Below are positions 21,321 to 32,649 of a stretch of DNA of 64,000 nucleotides, one piece after another (positions within the stretch are counted from its first letter, which is position 1; each line of letters opens with the position of its first letter). The notes beneath the pieces were generated by a model. It was not told the DNA's origin and did no database searches. It saw nothing but the letters and a program-made list of their open reading frames with translations. The position numbers were made by a program, and so were the translations under genes. The DNA lies in assembly GCA_963457665.1 (NCBI GenBank), contig OY735233.1, positions 43,800,892-43,864,891 of the forward strand, in the 5' to 3' direction. Source of the stretch: Thysanoteuthis rhombus. Taxonomy: Eukaryota; Mollusca; Cephalopoda; Oegopsida; Thysanoteuthidae.

Positions 21321-23010
21321 CCCCCTTTAAAAAAAAAGGACTTAATTATATACATTATATAAAAATGTGGCACACGTCCAATGCTTTAGCAGATGTATAA
21401 TTAGATATTCGCTCATCAACCAGTATTGGACTAGATCTGCAGTAGATTTTTTGAAAATTAACAAAAAAACGTCAAAAAATGATCCAAAAGATACTAAAAG
21501 TAGCTGAAAACATGCCAAAAATTGCCAAATTATTCACACGTCCAGGCTAATTCAGAGCTCTGTCACGTAGGTAAAAAGGAGAAGCGCAATGAATTTAGCA
21601 CGAAGAGTGCACCCTGGGGTATTTCCATCGCATTTAACAATGAGCCTAATATTTTGTCACTCTGTGACAGAAAAATGAAAATAACTAACTCTGACGTTAC
21701 TTACATGCGGCCAAGAAAAAACTATATGTGACCAGTAAAAAATGATGGAACTATTTACATATGGATCGGTACTCATGTCTAGGACCAGAGCATTTGTGTG
21801 CCAAGAGAATCGAAGTGTAGCTCCTCAGCCTAGAATCAGATTGTTGTATCCGTGCTTCTATTGAAATTTTACACTAATTACGTTTTATATGTGAATTATA
21901 ACACCTACGGGTAGTTATAGAAATCGGTGACTGGATAAATTAATTGGAAAAATAGAAGAATCTTGGGAAGGAAGTCTCGGTGATGAGTAGTAAGTGGGAA
22001 AAATCAGATAAAAAAAACGAAGATGACATAACTTGGGTTCCTGGATTGGAAAAAACTCATTTAAAAAGAGTTAATAATTAATTTTTTCCCCTATAGCTTT
22101 TGTCTTTTTCCTATTTGTTTAGAAACAAAAAAAATTTGTATCCATTATCTAATTAGACAGGCGGAGTAAAAGAAATAAAAATGCCCCCCTCTTAATTCTG
22201 GATCCGCCTATTTACCATTTGTAAATATCTATATTATAAAGTACTGACGTGTGTGTCTGTACTTGTTGAGAACTACGCATCACAGAACAGAAACAAAGGC
22301 ATGTCTGGAATCAGTAGGTCTCAAATTATCTATAACACACATCTTTAGGTTGAATTTTTTAAAAAGAATTCTCAATTTCTATGGGGTCACTGTTTGTGTT
22401 CTCAGAAAACAAGTCTATTAAAAATTCTTTCTTTTCTCTGTGTTTTTTTTCTATCTAGGATTTTCACAAAAACTATTAGAGTTATATCTATGAAATCAAA
22501 CTATTTGTATATCTTAAATAGCATGTACAGATTCTCTCTTCTAACGAAGAATTGTCATAGTCACGAGAACGTCATCCTTCAACACTTATGGTGAAGTCAG
22601 CACGTGGCAGAAAAAATCGAAACACGTGGGACAAATCCTTTTGTCCTCAGCAACAACAACAATCTTGTTGCTACACAGAACCAACTACCAGAATTACTCT
22701 CCCTCATATAATATAGAAACTATCAATTCATTATGCATCTCTGTGTTTCAGAGTTTTTTCCAGGCAGCACCAGATAACTCAGCTAGTAACATTATATCAT
22801 TATACCTTTTCAACACCAAATTTGTTCTATTGTACAAGTAGTATTGAGGACATCATATTTTTTGAGCCGTTGAGGTGGGGCTTAGAGCAAGAAAGGTTCA
22901 GCACTACTGTGGTATACTATAAAAATTTATGTCAGTATCAAGGGCTCCTCATCCCAAAAGATCCACAGGGACAAGGTGTCGACTCTAAAGAAGGATTCCC
23001 TTCCCTACAG
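21321..23010. other. intergenic, transposon debris only
   Basis: No gene was recognised. A segment ending ctggatccgcc (22199-22210) resembles the ends of the 39993-40391 element. The word tctatattataaagtactga at 22228 recalls a Helitron start but has no supporting 3' end. Confidence 0.35.
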
Positions 23011-23011
23011 C

Positions 23012-23250
23012 ATGGTTAACAGTGTTACCAACTCAAAAAATATTTATTTACAAATTTGACTGCCAAAAAGCTTTAAAAAGAGCTCAATGGAAAAATAAGG
23101 AAAAATGGCCAAAACACACTAAATAGATGCTGCTAATGGTGAAATATGGCTCAAAATGGCCACACTTATTTGTTGATTTTTGTACTGCCAAAACAAGAAA
23201 TGCCCTGAGTTTAGCATAAAAGGTGCTAATTCAGCAACACTGATGGTTAA
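23012..23250. mobile_element. hAT-like MITE with perfect 8-bp target duplication
   Basis: The 8-base word atggttaa at 23012-23019 is repeated exactly at 23243-23250. The enclosed 223-bp element starts cagtgttaccaactc and ends, in reverse complement, cagtgttgctgaatt. Eight-base duplications and CAGTG ends are the hAT signature. Related cores lie at 3440-3610 and 63480-63661 in opposite orientation. Confidence 0.88.
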
Positions 23251-23464
23251 AAGGTGGTAGCTGAATTTTTAAACAATTGTTGACTCCTAAGTTTCAGTTA
23301 TCAGGAACAGAGAAAATAAGACAGTTATGAACAAATTTTCTGTGTACTCATTCAAAGAGTTAAACTTTATGTGAATTTAGTTGGAACTGTGTAAATCATG
23401 TCTTTGTACCTTTGCCACAAACTTATCAATCACCACATATAAGCCATGTTGATTATGTTAGTAA

Positions 23465-23915
23465 TTATGTAGATTTAAAACAGTTCTGTTTAGTCATTTA
23501 ATATAAACCGTCATATGACCAATGTCTCTTGGCAGCATGTTAAGTTAGGGATAATCAATTAGAAAAATTTTGAAAAAGGTATGATCAATGAATAAAATGC
23601 TTCTCTTACCTTTCATTGGGCAGTGATTAAAAAACAAGTCCGAATTTGAAAAAAACAAACAAGCGGACACAAACTAAGGGATCAATTTAGCATACACTTA
23701 CATTGCAAACTAAACCCCCCTCCAATGAGGTATTATGGGGGGAGTTTTGAAAAAACAAAAAAAATGTCTTTTCTATTTTCCACCCACTGGCACTATTGGT
23801 GCGGCTTGTATGTATGTACATACATACACACATAGCCAGCCAGATCAACTCGAAAACCGGAAGAAACTTATGTTGACACTTTTGGTTACTGGTTTCTGCT
23901 TGTTTATGTTTAAAC
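23465..23915 (+). repeat. family R1 repeat, copy
   Basis: It contains the family landmarks: gaccaatgtct.ttggcagcatg, gatcaat words 30-60 bases on, cggacacaaactaagggatcaa, cattgcaaactaaacccccc and the far end ccagatcaactcgaaaac. Several blocks match the other eight copies in this window. Confidence 0.75.
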
Positions 23916-25150
23916 ATCAATTTGCATGTCAAATATTGATTTTAAATTTCCCATTCAAACAATCGAACAAAAAGATTATTCTTGCATATGAATTTTTAAA
24001 GAAAATTCAATGATTGTGTTAAGAATCAGTTTTCTACCAATTTTGCAACCAAAATTCCCAGAACATTTCTTGCACATGCTCTTTATTAAATAGTTAACGA
24101 AGATGGTAAATTCAATCAAGCAGTTTCTATTACCAGTGCTGCTATACCTCTTGTTCTAACATTTAAGACAGTGACTACCTTCAATTTCGATCTCAGTAAC
24201 TCTTAGATTCATTAAAAAAATTAGAAGTCATTAACAAGGGTAATAACCCATGATTATAATTATTTACCTATGACCTTTTCTTTCAATTCATAAAAGAACC
24301 TCATTTTTTAGAATCTTTTTTTTTGTGCCAAGTCCTTATTGTAAGAAACTGTCAACAGGCCTCACCAATAGAAGAAATCAGTGAAGCCAAGTATTGTTTG
24401 TCATTGATAGCTAAAAATATCTTTAAAACGGCTGAAATTTGCTAAATCTTATGTTTATGCATAAAAACAGGTGAAAAGAAAAAATCCCCAAAAGTTTCTT
24501 TCGACTGGCTATCATCTTGGGGAAATAATTTGAACAAATTTAAAAAGTGTTGTTCAAAATGGCAAACAAACACACTCAAGACATGTGCAAAGAATTACAG
24601 GCGAAATGATTGAAAATCAAAATGTGAAAACAAAAGGAAATTGAGTTTTTTAAAAGTTTTAGAGAAAAAACAAATTCTTTTTTTACTGTATTTTTTGTTT
24701 TTTTCCTTTTTGTATGGCAGTCTTCTTTGCTTGAATTTGTTCAAATTATTTCCTCTCTTTATATTCAAACATTTTCTGATGGGTCATCCTCTAATGAGTA
24801 TCAGTCGGAAGAAGCTTTCGAGGATTTATTTAAAAAGATATTTTGCAAATTATGGCAATTTAAAATTTCACATACCATATTCTTTAAATGTTATATGTAT
24901 GCATATACGAATATTAGTGGGATCCATGATGAAATTTCAATAGGTCATCCATGGCAGCCATTTTGAAATAGCTGTTTTCAGATCGATTTTCATTACAGCA
25001 ATGGATATAATATGATATTGAGGACATTATTTATTGAATTCAGTTACCATATACAGTTTTCAGAGATTGCCATTTGGATAATACAGGCAAATCATTGAAA
25101 ATTCAAAAAGGCCGCCATGACTGGTATGAAAATTGTAATTGCAGTAAGGT
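23916..25150. other. AT-rich intergenic, no gene
   Basis: Short frames only. The word cagccattttgaaa at 24956 recurs at 25239 and, reversed, near 25107, marking a small cluster of related segments. Confidence 0.4.
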
Positions 25151-25151
25151 T

Positions 25152-25223
25152 GCATCAACCACCATCAAGATCATCACCACTAACACCACCACTGTTATCA
25201 CCACTACTACCATCACAAACATC
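25152..25223 (+). repeat. degenerate ACC/ATC trinucleotide microsatellite
   Basis: Imperfect runs of acc, atc and act triplets cover about 70 bases. Confidence 0.75.
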
Positions 25224-25789
25224 AGTTGTTTTGGGCAGCCATTTTGAAAATTCATGATGACTCAATATCCAAATTTTAAAAAAAATTCTTTTGTCTATAA
25301 GTGTATCAGATTATATGCTTTTGGTACAAAATGCATGATTATTTGGCTGAGTCACTCACAATGACTGAGCCTGCTAATTCTTTATGTCTCATGCAGGTTT
25401 TTTGCAGCAAAACATTGCAACACTTGCATCTGTCAGCACCCCCATTCCCACCAGATTTAGCTCTGCAACTCCTGGCATTTTGCCATTAAAAGAGGTGAGA
25501 ACTTGAAGAGACGAGATTTATATTCACTCAATTGTTAAAAATGGTCCATAAATCTAAGAGTTAAGATTATAAAGTTTTCTTTGAACTCAGGATGTTGATA
25601 GCTGACAGCAATAAAAAATCAACCATAAGAACTTTTCATTTAGTTCTTATAACCAACCATACTATAAAAAAGGGGTATTTCTGTGCAAAAAGCGATTCAA
25701 ATGAAGTAAAAAAATACCTTAGAAAATATTTTTCAGTCCTCATTGTTAGAAATCGTCAACCAAAACTCTCAACATGGCCAACTTAGGTT

Positions 25790-26120
25790 CCTTCATTCCC
25801 CACCCCAACCTGAAATATTTGGGGGGCTAGGGTTCAATTTACTATGTAAGTTAATGCTAAGCTAGACCCTTGGTTTGTATCCAGCCAAATTCATTCTTTT
25901 TTTTATGAAAAATCAGACCATTTTGTGATCTATGCTCAACAAAAGATGAGAGAAGTGACTTATTCATTGATGACCACTTCTTCCGATTTTTTCAATTGAT
26001 CACACCAAACATGGCATGTTGCCAAAAGACATTGGTCACATAACGATTTCTATTGGGTGACTAACCAGATTGGTTAGAAACTGTCAACCAAAACTGTCAC
26101 CAAAACTGTCAAAATAGTTT
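25790..26120 (-). repeat. family R1 repeat, copy
   Basis: Read in reverse it carries ggttcaatttactatgtaag, ctcaacaaaagatgagagaa, cattgatgaccact and gccaaaagacattggtcaca, all R1 landmarks. It ends with a repeated caaccaaaactgtc motif. Confidence 0.75.
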
Positions 26121-26524
26121 TCTTCAGATTCCAAGTTGGTCCACATGGCTGGCTATGTATGCATGTGTGCATTTATATATGCACAAGCAAGGATATCTGG
26201 CATTGCCCTGGGTAAAAATAACTTGAGATATAACCAAACAGAAAAAAGATATTTTTCAATATATTTCTTCTTACATAACTCAACCAATAAATAAAACATT
26301 TATTGACACAATGTACTAGTAGTAAAAATTATTCTGATGCACAAAAAATATCAGATCATATTGTCGCTTAGTTTGACACGAATTGTGGATACATTACATA
26401 AGCATTTATTCTGTTATGTGTCAGAATCCAACCCTAGAACAATTAATACAGTCCTGTCCATATGAAAAGCATGGAGAAGTCAAAGGTCTGCGATCTTGTG
26501 AGATTGTCCTTGGGCTTTGTTACA

Positions 26525-27440
26525 AAAAATGACCTCAGGTGATCTCAGGTGACCTCTAGTGTCATCCAGCATCAACTTCACATTGCCTATAACTTTCATA
26601 TAATATGTACCACTAAGCAAAATTTCTGTATCCTAGGCACAATATTGTGGCCAACAACTTGGGAAAATATGCTTGAAATGACAGGAAATGACATATGGTG
26701 ACCCTGATGTCAAAATCAAATTTTTAGATATTTCAGCTGCAAAAGAATCTACCTCTATGCCAAGTATAAGTTTTGAAAATTGAATGAAAATGACCAGAAT
26801 TGACTTCTGCTGACCTGGAATAACCTACAAGGTTAACCTCACTTGACCCGTTACCTTCAATGTGAAAGGATGTTCCCATATGCTCAATTTCAGCATCCTT
26901 GGTATAAAATTATAGCTGACAACTCTGGAAATTGGCTTAGAATGACCTCTGGTACACCTCAAATGACTTCAGATGTTAAGCCACATATAATATGACCTTT
27001 GCCATGGAAAGATGTACCTCCAAGCCCAATTTGAGTTTCATAGGTGCTAAATTGCGGCTGAAAAATTGAAAAATTATTCTAAGATGACCAGAAATGACCT
27101 CTGGTGATGTTGAATGACCTCAGAAATCAATATCATATAGATTGCCATCTTGGCTATGAAAAGTTGTACCCTTATGCTAAATTTCACTATCCTTGGCCCA
27201 TAATTCTGCAAATTGGTTAGAAATGACAAGAAATGACCCTTGTATACCTATCAAGATTCAATGTTAAGAATGAGAGAGGATTGTGTGAAACACCTTATTC
27301 TGATGGCATGCTCCCTAGAAAATTTTGAAAATGTTGTATCTAAGATTGGCTAAAGTTGCATTTTAGGGGGTATCATATCTTATGCCTTTGGTGACCTAGA
27401 ATTACCTCTGAGGTCAACCCCAATGGACCAATGTTTCAAG
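26525..27440 (+). repeat. degenerate tandem array, units about 130-150 bp, TGACCT-rich
   Basis: Five or six diverged units each start with words like gaaatgacc.c.ggtgacct, pass through tatgccaa.tt.agt.tc.t and end in a g.tgaaaattgg segment (26530, 26670, 26790, 26940, 27085, 27220). Identity between units is moderate. No open frame runs through. It resembles the degenerate TGACCT repeats common in invertebrate genomes, here with no assigned element. Confidence 0.65.
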
Positions 27441-27599
27441 TTGATCTCCCCTCAGTCTACATGCAAAATTTTAGATTGATTGGCGTGGTTGTTTTTGCAG
27501 AGAAGAGGCACAAATAAACAAACAAACCAAAATCTCAAATATTAGTATGCATAAAGGCCACATCAAAGGGGCTAGAGGGCTGAAATTTTCAACATTTAC

Positions 27600-28010
27600 T
27601 TCTTATTATGTTGAGAAAAAAGTTTTTATGTACATATATATTTGGGGGGGGAGGTCAATATGCAATAATAATTTATGCTAAATTGATCCCTAGTGATCAC
27701 TAAAAAAGTCTGAATTTTCAAGAAACAAGCATGACTGCTGCCTGACACAAACTCAGGGACCAATTTGGCCAGAACTTTCTGTGCAAATTGAGCCCGCTTC
27801 TGAAAACATATTTTGAGGAATGAATATTCAAAAGACAAAAAAAAAAGGAAGTTTTTTGTCGACAAGGAGTGAATATTTAAGTTTACAGCCCTCTAGCTCC
27901 ATTTGTGTGACCTTTACGTGTGATACATAGCCATCCAGCCAGACCAAGTTGAAAACTGAAAAAAACCTATGTTGACAGTTTTGGTTGACAGTTTCTAATA
28001 GCCTACCTTC
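27600..28010. repeat. family R1 repeat, rearranged copy
   Basis: A reverse-oriented block (ggtcaatatgcaataata, tgctaaattgatccctagt) is followed by a plus-oriented block (gtgatcactaaaaaagtctg, gacacaaactcagggaccaa) and the R1 far end (ccagaccaagttgaaaact). The copy is an internal inversion or two fused halves. Confidence 0.6.
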
Positions 28011-28064
28011 GAAGTATCCCCCTTATAATACAATAAAAAATCTCTCTAAACATTTGAGGGGGCT

Positions 28065-28112
28065 GCCTGGGAGCCAAGCCCCCGGCCCCCCACATCTTTA
28101 GCTATGCTCCTG
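28065..28112 (-). repeat. MITE terminus-like segment
   Basis: In reverse it reads caggagcatagctaaagatg followed by a G/C-rich run. Ends of the form CAGNNGCATAGCTA are frequent on hAT-type MITEs. The partner end was not found. Confidence 0.3.
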
Positions 28113-28412
28113 GGTACCCTACTATTGTATCCATGTGCCAGACTAAACTTAGCAGTTTCACGGTCAATACTATATCAGAATAAAAATTAATTTTAATGTA
28201 CATGATGAAAGCTTGATAAATCACTAAAATTCATGTAAATTAATGGAATTATAAATGAGACAAAGGAAAAATAACGTATTTTTTATTTCGTTATCATTCA
28301 TTTGATACTTCGTACATTGAAAAATGTTTCTTGTAAAATAAATTAGGGTGAACGAATTTTTAAGGGGCGATAATCCTTGTTTCTTGGGGGCAGTACGAAC
28401 ATTACCCACAAT

Positions 28413-28424
28413 CCTCTTCCTTTC
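28413..28424 (+). promoter_or_regulatory. terminal oligopyrimidine (TOP) start site of RpL36
   Basis: The 12-base tract cctcttcctttc precedes agccatttttt and the first donor. Ribosomal protein mRNAs begin with a C in such a tract, which gives mTOR-dependent translation. No TATA box lies 25-35 bases upstream, as usual for this class. The exact first base is inferred. Confidence 0.65.
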
Positions 28425-28447
28425 AGCCATTTTTTTCAACCAAGAAG
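28413..28447 (+). other. RpL36: RpL36 exon 1, 5' untranslated
   Basis: It runs from the pyrimidine tract to caagaag, followed by the donor gtatgt at 28448. It contains no ATG. The intron to 28695 is 248 bases and ends tttttttccag. Confidence 0.65.
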
Positions 28448-30157
28448 GTATGTAATATTTTGCTCTCTGTTTAAATCTTGATTCATCATATCATTTCAGG
28501 TTTAAATTTCTCGTTGACTTTTTGTATAATTGTTGATAGGTTAATATATTTCATCTAGGTTATCATATTTTCTACGTTATTTGTCCGATTTCCTACTTTA
28601 ATTCAAATTGTTAACTCTCCACCGTAAGGTTCATATCACACGTGTCGCTATTCTTCAGACGGATTAAACATTTTATTTCTCTATTTTTTTTCCAGGATGC
28701 CTCTCAAATACGATTTGGCAATCGGTCTCAACAAAGGCCACAAGGTTACTAAATTACCTGGCCGTAAATTGAAACCTTCCCGACGAAAGAACGTGAGTAG
28801 ATGAACTTATTCTTGATTGTATTCGTATCAAATATGCATGCTATTCTTTTGTCGATGTTACTAAGATCGTGTATCTTATTGAATTCAAATTGTAATGCGT
28901 GATTTAAAATCTCATCAACTGGAGTTCAATGGCTTTTAATTTGAAACTGTATTCATGTATGTAGTTCTGTAGATCAATCTTCTGTTTCTCCAAATGAAAT
29001 CCTTCCCCACCTAAAATCTGAATTCGTTTCCATTACGTTAAAGAACACTGAAACGTTGTGAAATAGCCATGCTCTATAAAACCAGTCGTCTCTCAGTCTT
29101 CCGCATATATTTATTTATTTTTTAAATAAATAATTCGTTACCTATTTTTCTTAGCCTTCAGAACGTATTATTGTTGAACCTGTTCTGACTATACTGAAAT
29201 TTGAATAAAAGGAGTTAAATCTAACGAATGATGACCAGAGAAAAAGTCATTATGTTGACTAGAGAAAAGTCACAGCTTTGATTTCTCTGGATAGAAAAGT
29301 CTCTCATGACATGATTTATAGAAATAAAATGATGATATTCAGACAATTAAGTTGACCGTAAAGTCTCTACGTATATGAATTATATTATCGATGCGGTTGA
29401 AGATACCTGTTGTCTTCCAATTACTTTTTTATTTTCCTTTTTTCCCCTTTAAATTGAATATTACTTATCAGGTAATTTAATTAAGTAAATTGATGTAATT
29501 TTATTAATTACATAGACGTTACCTTTTTACACAATCGAATAGTTTTCTGTTCGAATTAGGGATGAAATTTGTTGATCCAATATAATAATTCGTTATGTTT
29601 TCGGAGAATTATTGTTTAAATTGATTAATGAAACGTATATTTTGATTTTGGATATTCGTTTAGTTATTCCCAAACGGCCAATTCCAGGTCGACAATATGT
29701 GCCAGGAATTTATTTAAAAAGGATCATTAATCAAATTATAAGACATTGCCATTTTTTTTTCGATCACTGGTCAGTGTTGATTAGATCAGGATGGTAGTTA
29801 TTACCTCGTGAGAGAAATTGAATCTTTGAATCGGAAAAGCTGACAAAGAATAGAAGATAATTTATTCTTGATTAATACCATTTTGGGGGGAAAAAAATTA
29901 AGGCTTCATTTCCGAATTTGGTGTTAACTAATTCAAAAGACTTCATAATCATGTATTTTCTCAAATTACAGAGCTTCTTAAGTTAGATGAAATTGTGATT
30001 TATTAATGGATAATTATATAAATTGAATAATGAGTGATGAAAAAAAGGTCTGAATATTAATAAAAATCTGAATTAACGCATGGTAGGAACTCACGTGGGT
30101 ACTGTTTTGATTTTCTCTTTTTCCGTGTCCAAAATCGAGAAGGAAAAATCTGTTGAC

Positions 30158-30188
<31 letters not shown>

Positions 30189-32640
30189 TGATTGTACCTG
30201 TAAGCAATTTAATTACTTGATAAATTAGCTTGACACTTTCTATGGATAATTTTGTAATTCTTTTCGCTTATTCAACGATTTTCACCATTTTGATATTCGT
30301 CTATACAAGATATTTCTCATTGACAGAAACGTAGCATTTTTTTTTTTTTTTTCAATTCCATTTGAACATTTGCTTTGAAATTATTTATTTGATCCAATGA
30401 ATATTGTCTGTTGCTGATGTATTTCTCATCTTTGTCTTTCAGAGATCATCCAGACATCTTAAATTCGTGAGGGATCTTGTACGTGAAGTCGTAGGATTTT
30501 CTCCTTATGAAAAACGGTGTCAGGAATTGTTAAGGATTTCAAAGGATAAGAGAGCCTTGAAATTCTGCAAAAAGAGGGTAAGAGAAACTTTCTATGTTTC
30601 TCACTGAAATGAAATCGTTTTTTTTTTTACTTTTTTCAAGGATAAAACCTTAATTTAACAAGCCTTAGTATATCATTTTGTAAATAGCTTCTTTGCAGAT
30701 ATGTTTTTATTCTAGTCCTTTGATAATAGGTATTCGGGAATAACGCAAAAATTTTCTGGTTTCAAAGGTGGTTATTCAAAAAAAATTTTTTTGTAAATAC
30801 GCTCCAATCTTTTTCATTTATGTATTAGCACCTTAACTTGAATTACTCTTTTTTAGGAATAATTATGCATTCCTTTTAGCCTTACTAAAAGATATCTATT
30901 CTGACAGCTTGAATCTGCCAATTTAGTGTATATCAAGACATATTTAGTGAGCCTGTGCCTCTCCCATATTCTCTTCTATCAGAGGAGGTGATTTACCAAA
31001 AGAACAGAACTGTGGGTATATCCCGTCTTCACAAGCCAATTGATTCTTGATGATAGTTTGTCTAAAAGGTAATTGTTACTTATAGAAAACTGCATCGCGT
31101 AGGGTTATGTTCTGGAGTAGAGATGTTCAAAATCTTTCAATTGTTATACAAATGAACGATGATACAACAATGTTCAAACAATGAACTTGAGGTTGTCCAA
31201 CAAACTTGTGGGTTTCTGCCAAGCAGCTGGACAATTTTCTCCAATCACATTTAGAGCAAAAGTGAAAATTCCCATTACGGAGCTTTAGCCCTAGAGCCTG
31301 GAGATGTTTGTCATGCACAACATACTTAGAACCACACATCACCAAGCCGAGCAAGAACTTAAGAACCTCTCCCCTTCAAGAGACACTTTCTTACAGATTT
31401 GTAACTGAGCTTTTCACTTGGGAATAACTTCTCAGCGTCCAATTTTAATGAGGAAAAGATTGTTAATTCCCATTTTCAAATTTCATTTTAATGTCGAATG
31501 AGGTATATAAATATTAAGCAGCTAGGGTTGTTAGCCCCCCCCCTCCCCTGAGACTTTCCCAACACTAGCATAGTCTGGAAGCAGAGGTTCAATACCAGTC
31601 TCTTGTCTATTTTATTAGATTTTTACACAGTTGATTTGCAGGTGCATGCCAAATATATTTCTCGGTGGTGGTGGTGGGGGGCACGTTTGTAATGGTTATG
31701 GTGTAGTTCGATTATGTGTAGCCTGTCGTTGGGCTTGGCAGGCTCACAGGGAAAATCTTTTTTTTCCCCCTTCTTACATCAGCCTATTACCTGCAATGAC
31801 TGTAATTCCAGTAATGTGGGCTAACGGGAGTTATCTCTGGATTATTCATGCAAAATCGTCTGATTTTGAAGAATATTTAATTGATAGTTCAATAAGAAAA
31901 CTTACAATACACTAGATTTTCCAGTAAATTGATGCATTTCCCTGAAGTCTATCACCCAAGTATTTATTCTGGTAAATGAATTGGTCTTGCCTGTTGTCCC
32001 CAAAGAACCCCAATAATTTTGTGGTGTCATCAATGTTGATGTCCCCTAAATAGAAATTCTTGTTCTTATTTCATTTTTGTCAAACTCATACTCTGAAGTT
32101 GACTCAACTTTCTCCTGGTAACAACAATGACCCTCACCGAAATAAGAACCTTTCTTTGCTTCTAAGGGAGACTGATAATTAGCATGCAACCGTATTTCAA
32201 CCCCACAGATTTTTTTTTTCCAAGTGAATTTGTGACAAACTGACAACCCTCTTCTCAAGGGCCATCTATATCAAGAAAAAAAAATTCAATTTTTTATCTA
32301 GAATTGCATCAAATTATATTTAAATTGAGTTCTCTTCAATGGTTGAATTTCAAAGATTCCCCCTAGTTTTTACAGAACATTCTCTAAACTAAATAAGCTG
32401 AGTCATTTCAGCAACCAGTCTCGTCATAACATAAACTAATTATTCAATGTAATGAGTTTGAATTGTAATTTTTATCTGCTTTCTTTGTTTTTTTCTTCAG
32501 CTGGGAACTCATTTACGAGCCAAGGCTAAACGTGAAGAAATGCAGATCACATTGCAGAAGATGAGAAAAGCCCAACAGGCTGCTGCTGCAGCTGCAGCAC
32601 ACAAGTAAATTTTATAAATAAAATGTTTATGCCAGCCTAC
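28413..32640 (+). CDS. RpL36: ribosomal protein L36 (eL36), whole gene
   Basis: The gene encodes a small basic protein of the cytosolic 60S ribosomal subunit. Exons: untranslated exon to 28447; coding 28697-28792 (32 codons), 30443-30577 (45 codons) and 32501-32608 (35 codons plus stop). All introns are phase 0 with gt-ag borders (gtatgt, gtgagt, gtaaga donors). The 112-residue product starts [19 protein letters not shown] and holds the family core [26 protein letters not shown] and [14 protein letters not shown]; it ends in seven alanines, then His-Lys. Human eL36 has 105 residues and fly about 115, so length is normal. No frame break is seen, so it is likely the functional gene rather than a processed copy. 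Confidence 0.95.
28697..28792 (+). CDS. RpL36: RpL36 coding exon 2
   Basis: Encodes residues 1-32, [19 protein letters not shown] to the basic SRRKN. The ATG is the second base triplet after the acceptor (exon starts 28696). Donor gtgagt at 28793. Confidence 0.93.
30162..30188. repeat. TA microsatellite in RpL36 intron 2
   Basis: About 13 TA units without interruption. Confidence 0.9.
30443..30577 (+). CDS. RpL36: RpL36 coding exon 3
   Basis: Encodes residues 33-77, [17 protein letters not shown] to ALKFCKKR. Acceptor tgtctttcag, donor gtaaga; phase 0 at both ends. This is the most conserved part of the protein. Confidence 0.95.
32080..32430. repeat. family C dispersed repeat in RpL36 intron 3
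   Basis: Shares the words cctggtaacaacaatgaccc, ggcatgcaa or agcatgcaa, and agctgagtcattt/agctaagtcattt with 62620-63010 in WDR7 intron 5, in the same order and strand. No structure or coding capacity identifies the element. Confidence 0.6.
32501..32608 (+). CDS. RpL36: RpL36 coding exon 4
   Basis: Encodes residues 78-112, [15 protein letters not shown] to the poly-alanine tail, with stop TAA at 32606. The acceptor tttttcttcag has a strong pyrimidine tract. Confidence 0.95.
   Translation: MGTHLRAKAKREEMQITLQKMRKAQQAAAAAAAHK
32617..32622 (+). terminator. RpL36 polyadenylation signal
   Basis: aataaa lies 9 bases after the stop, giving a very short 3' untranslated region with cleavage expected around 32635-32645. 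A GT-rich stretch (gagttgagtggtttc) follows. Confidence 0.7.
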
Positions 32641-32649
32641 ATCTTGAGT

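Noticed and set aside
22228-22330. Helitron 5' end
   Set aside because: tctatattataaagt resembles one, but no CTRR end with a hairpin was found downstream.
28224-28439. Minus-strand frame of 71 codons at the RpL36 promoter
   Set aside because: It overlaps the TOP start and first exon of RpL36 and shows no known motif; a chance frame is the simplest explanation.
31575-31620. tRNA gene or SINE head near gaggttcaataccag
   Set aside because: Only a B-box-like word is present; no A box at the right distance and no clover-leaf pairing.
28793-32500. Intronic C/D-box snoRNAs in RpL36
   Set aside because: tgatga words occur (29227, 29326, 30032, 31050) but none has a ctga box at a suitable distance with pairing ends. 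H/ACA types were not excluded.
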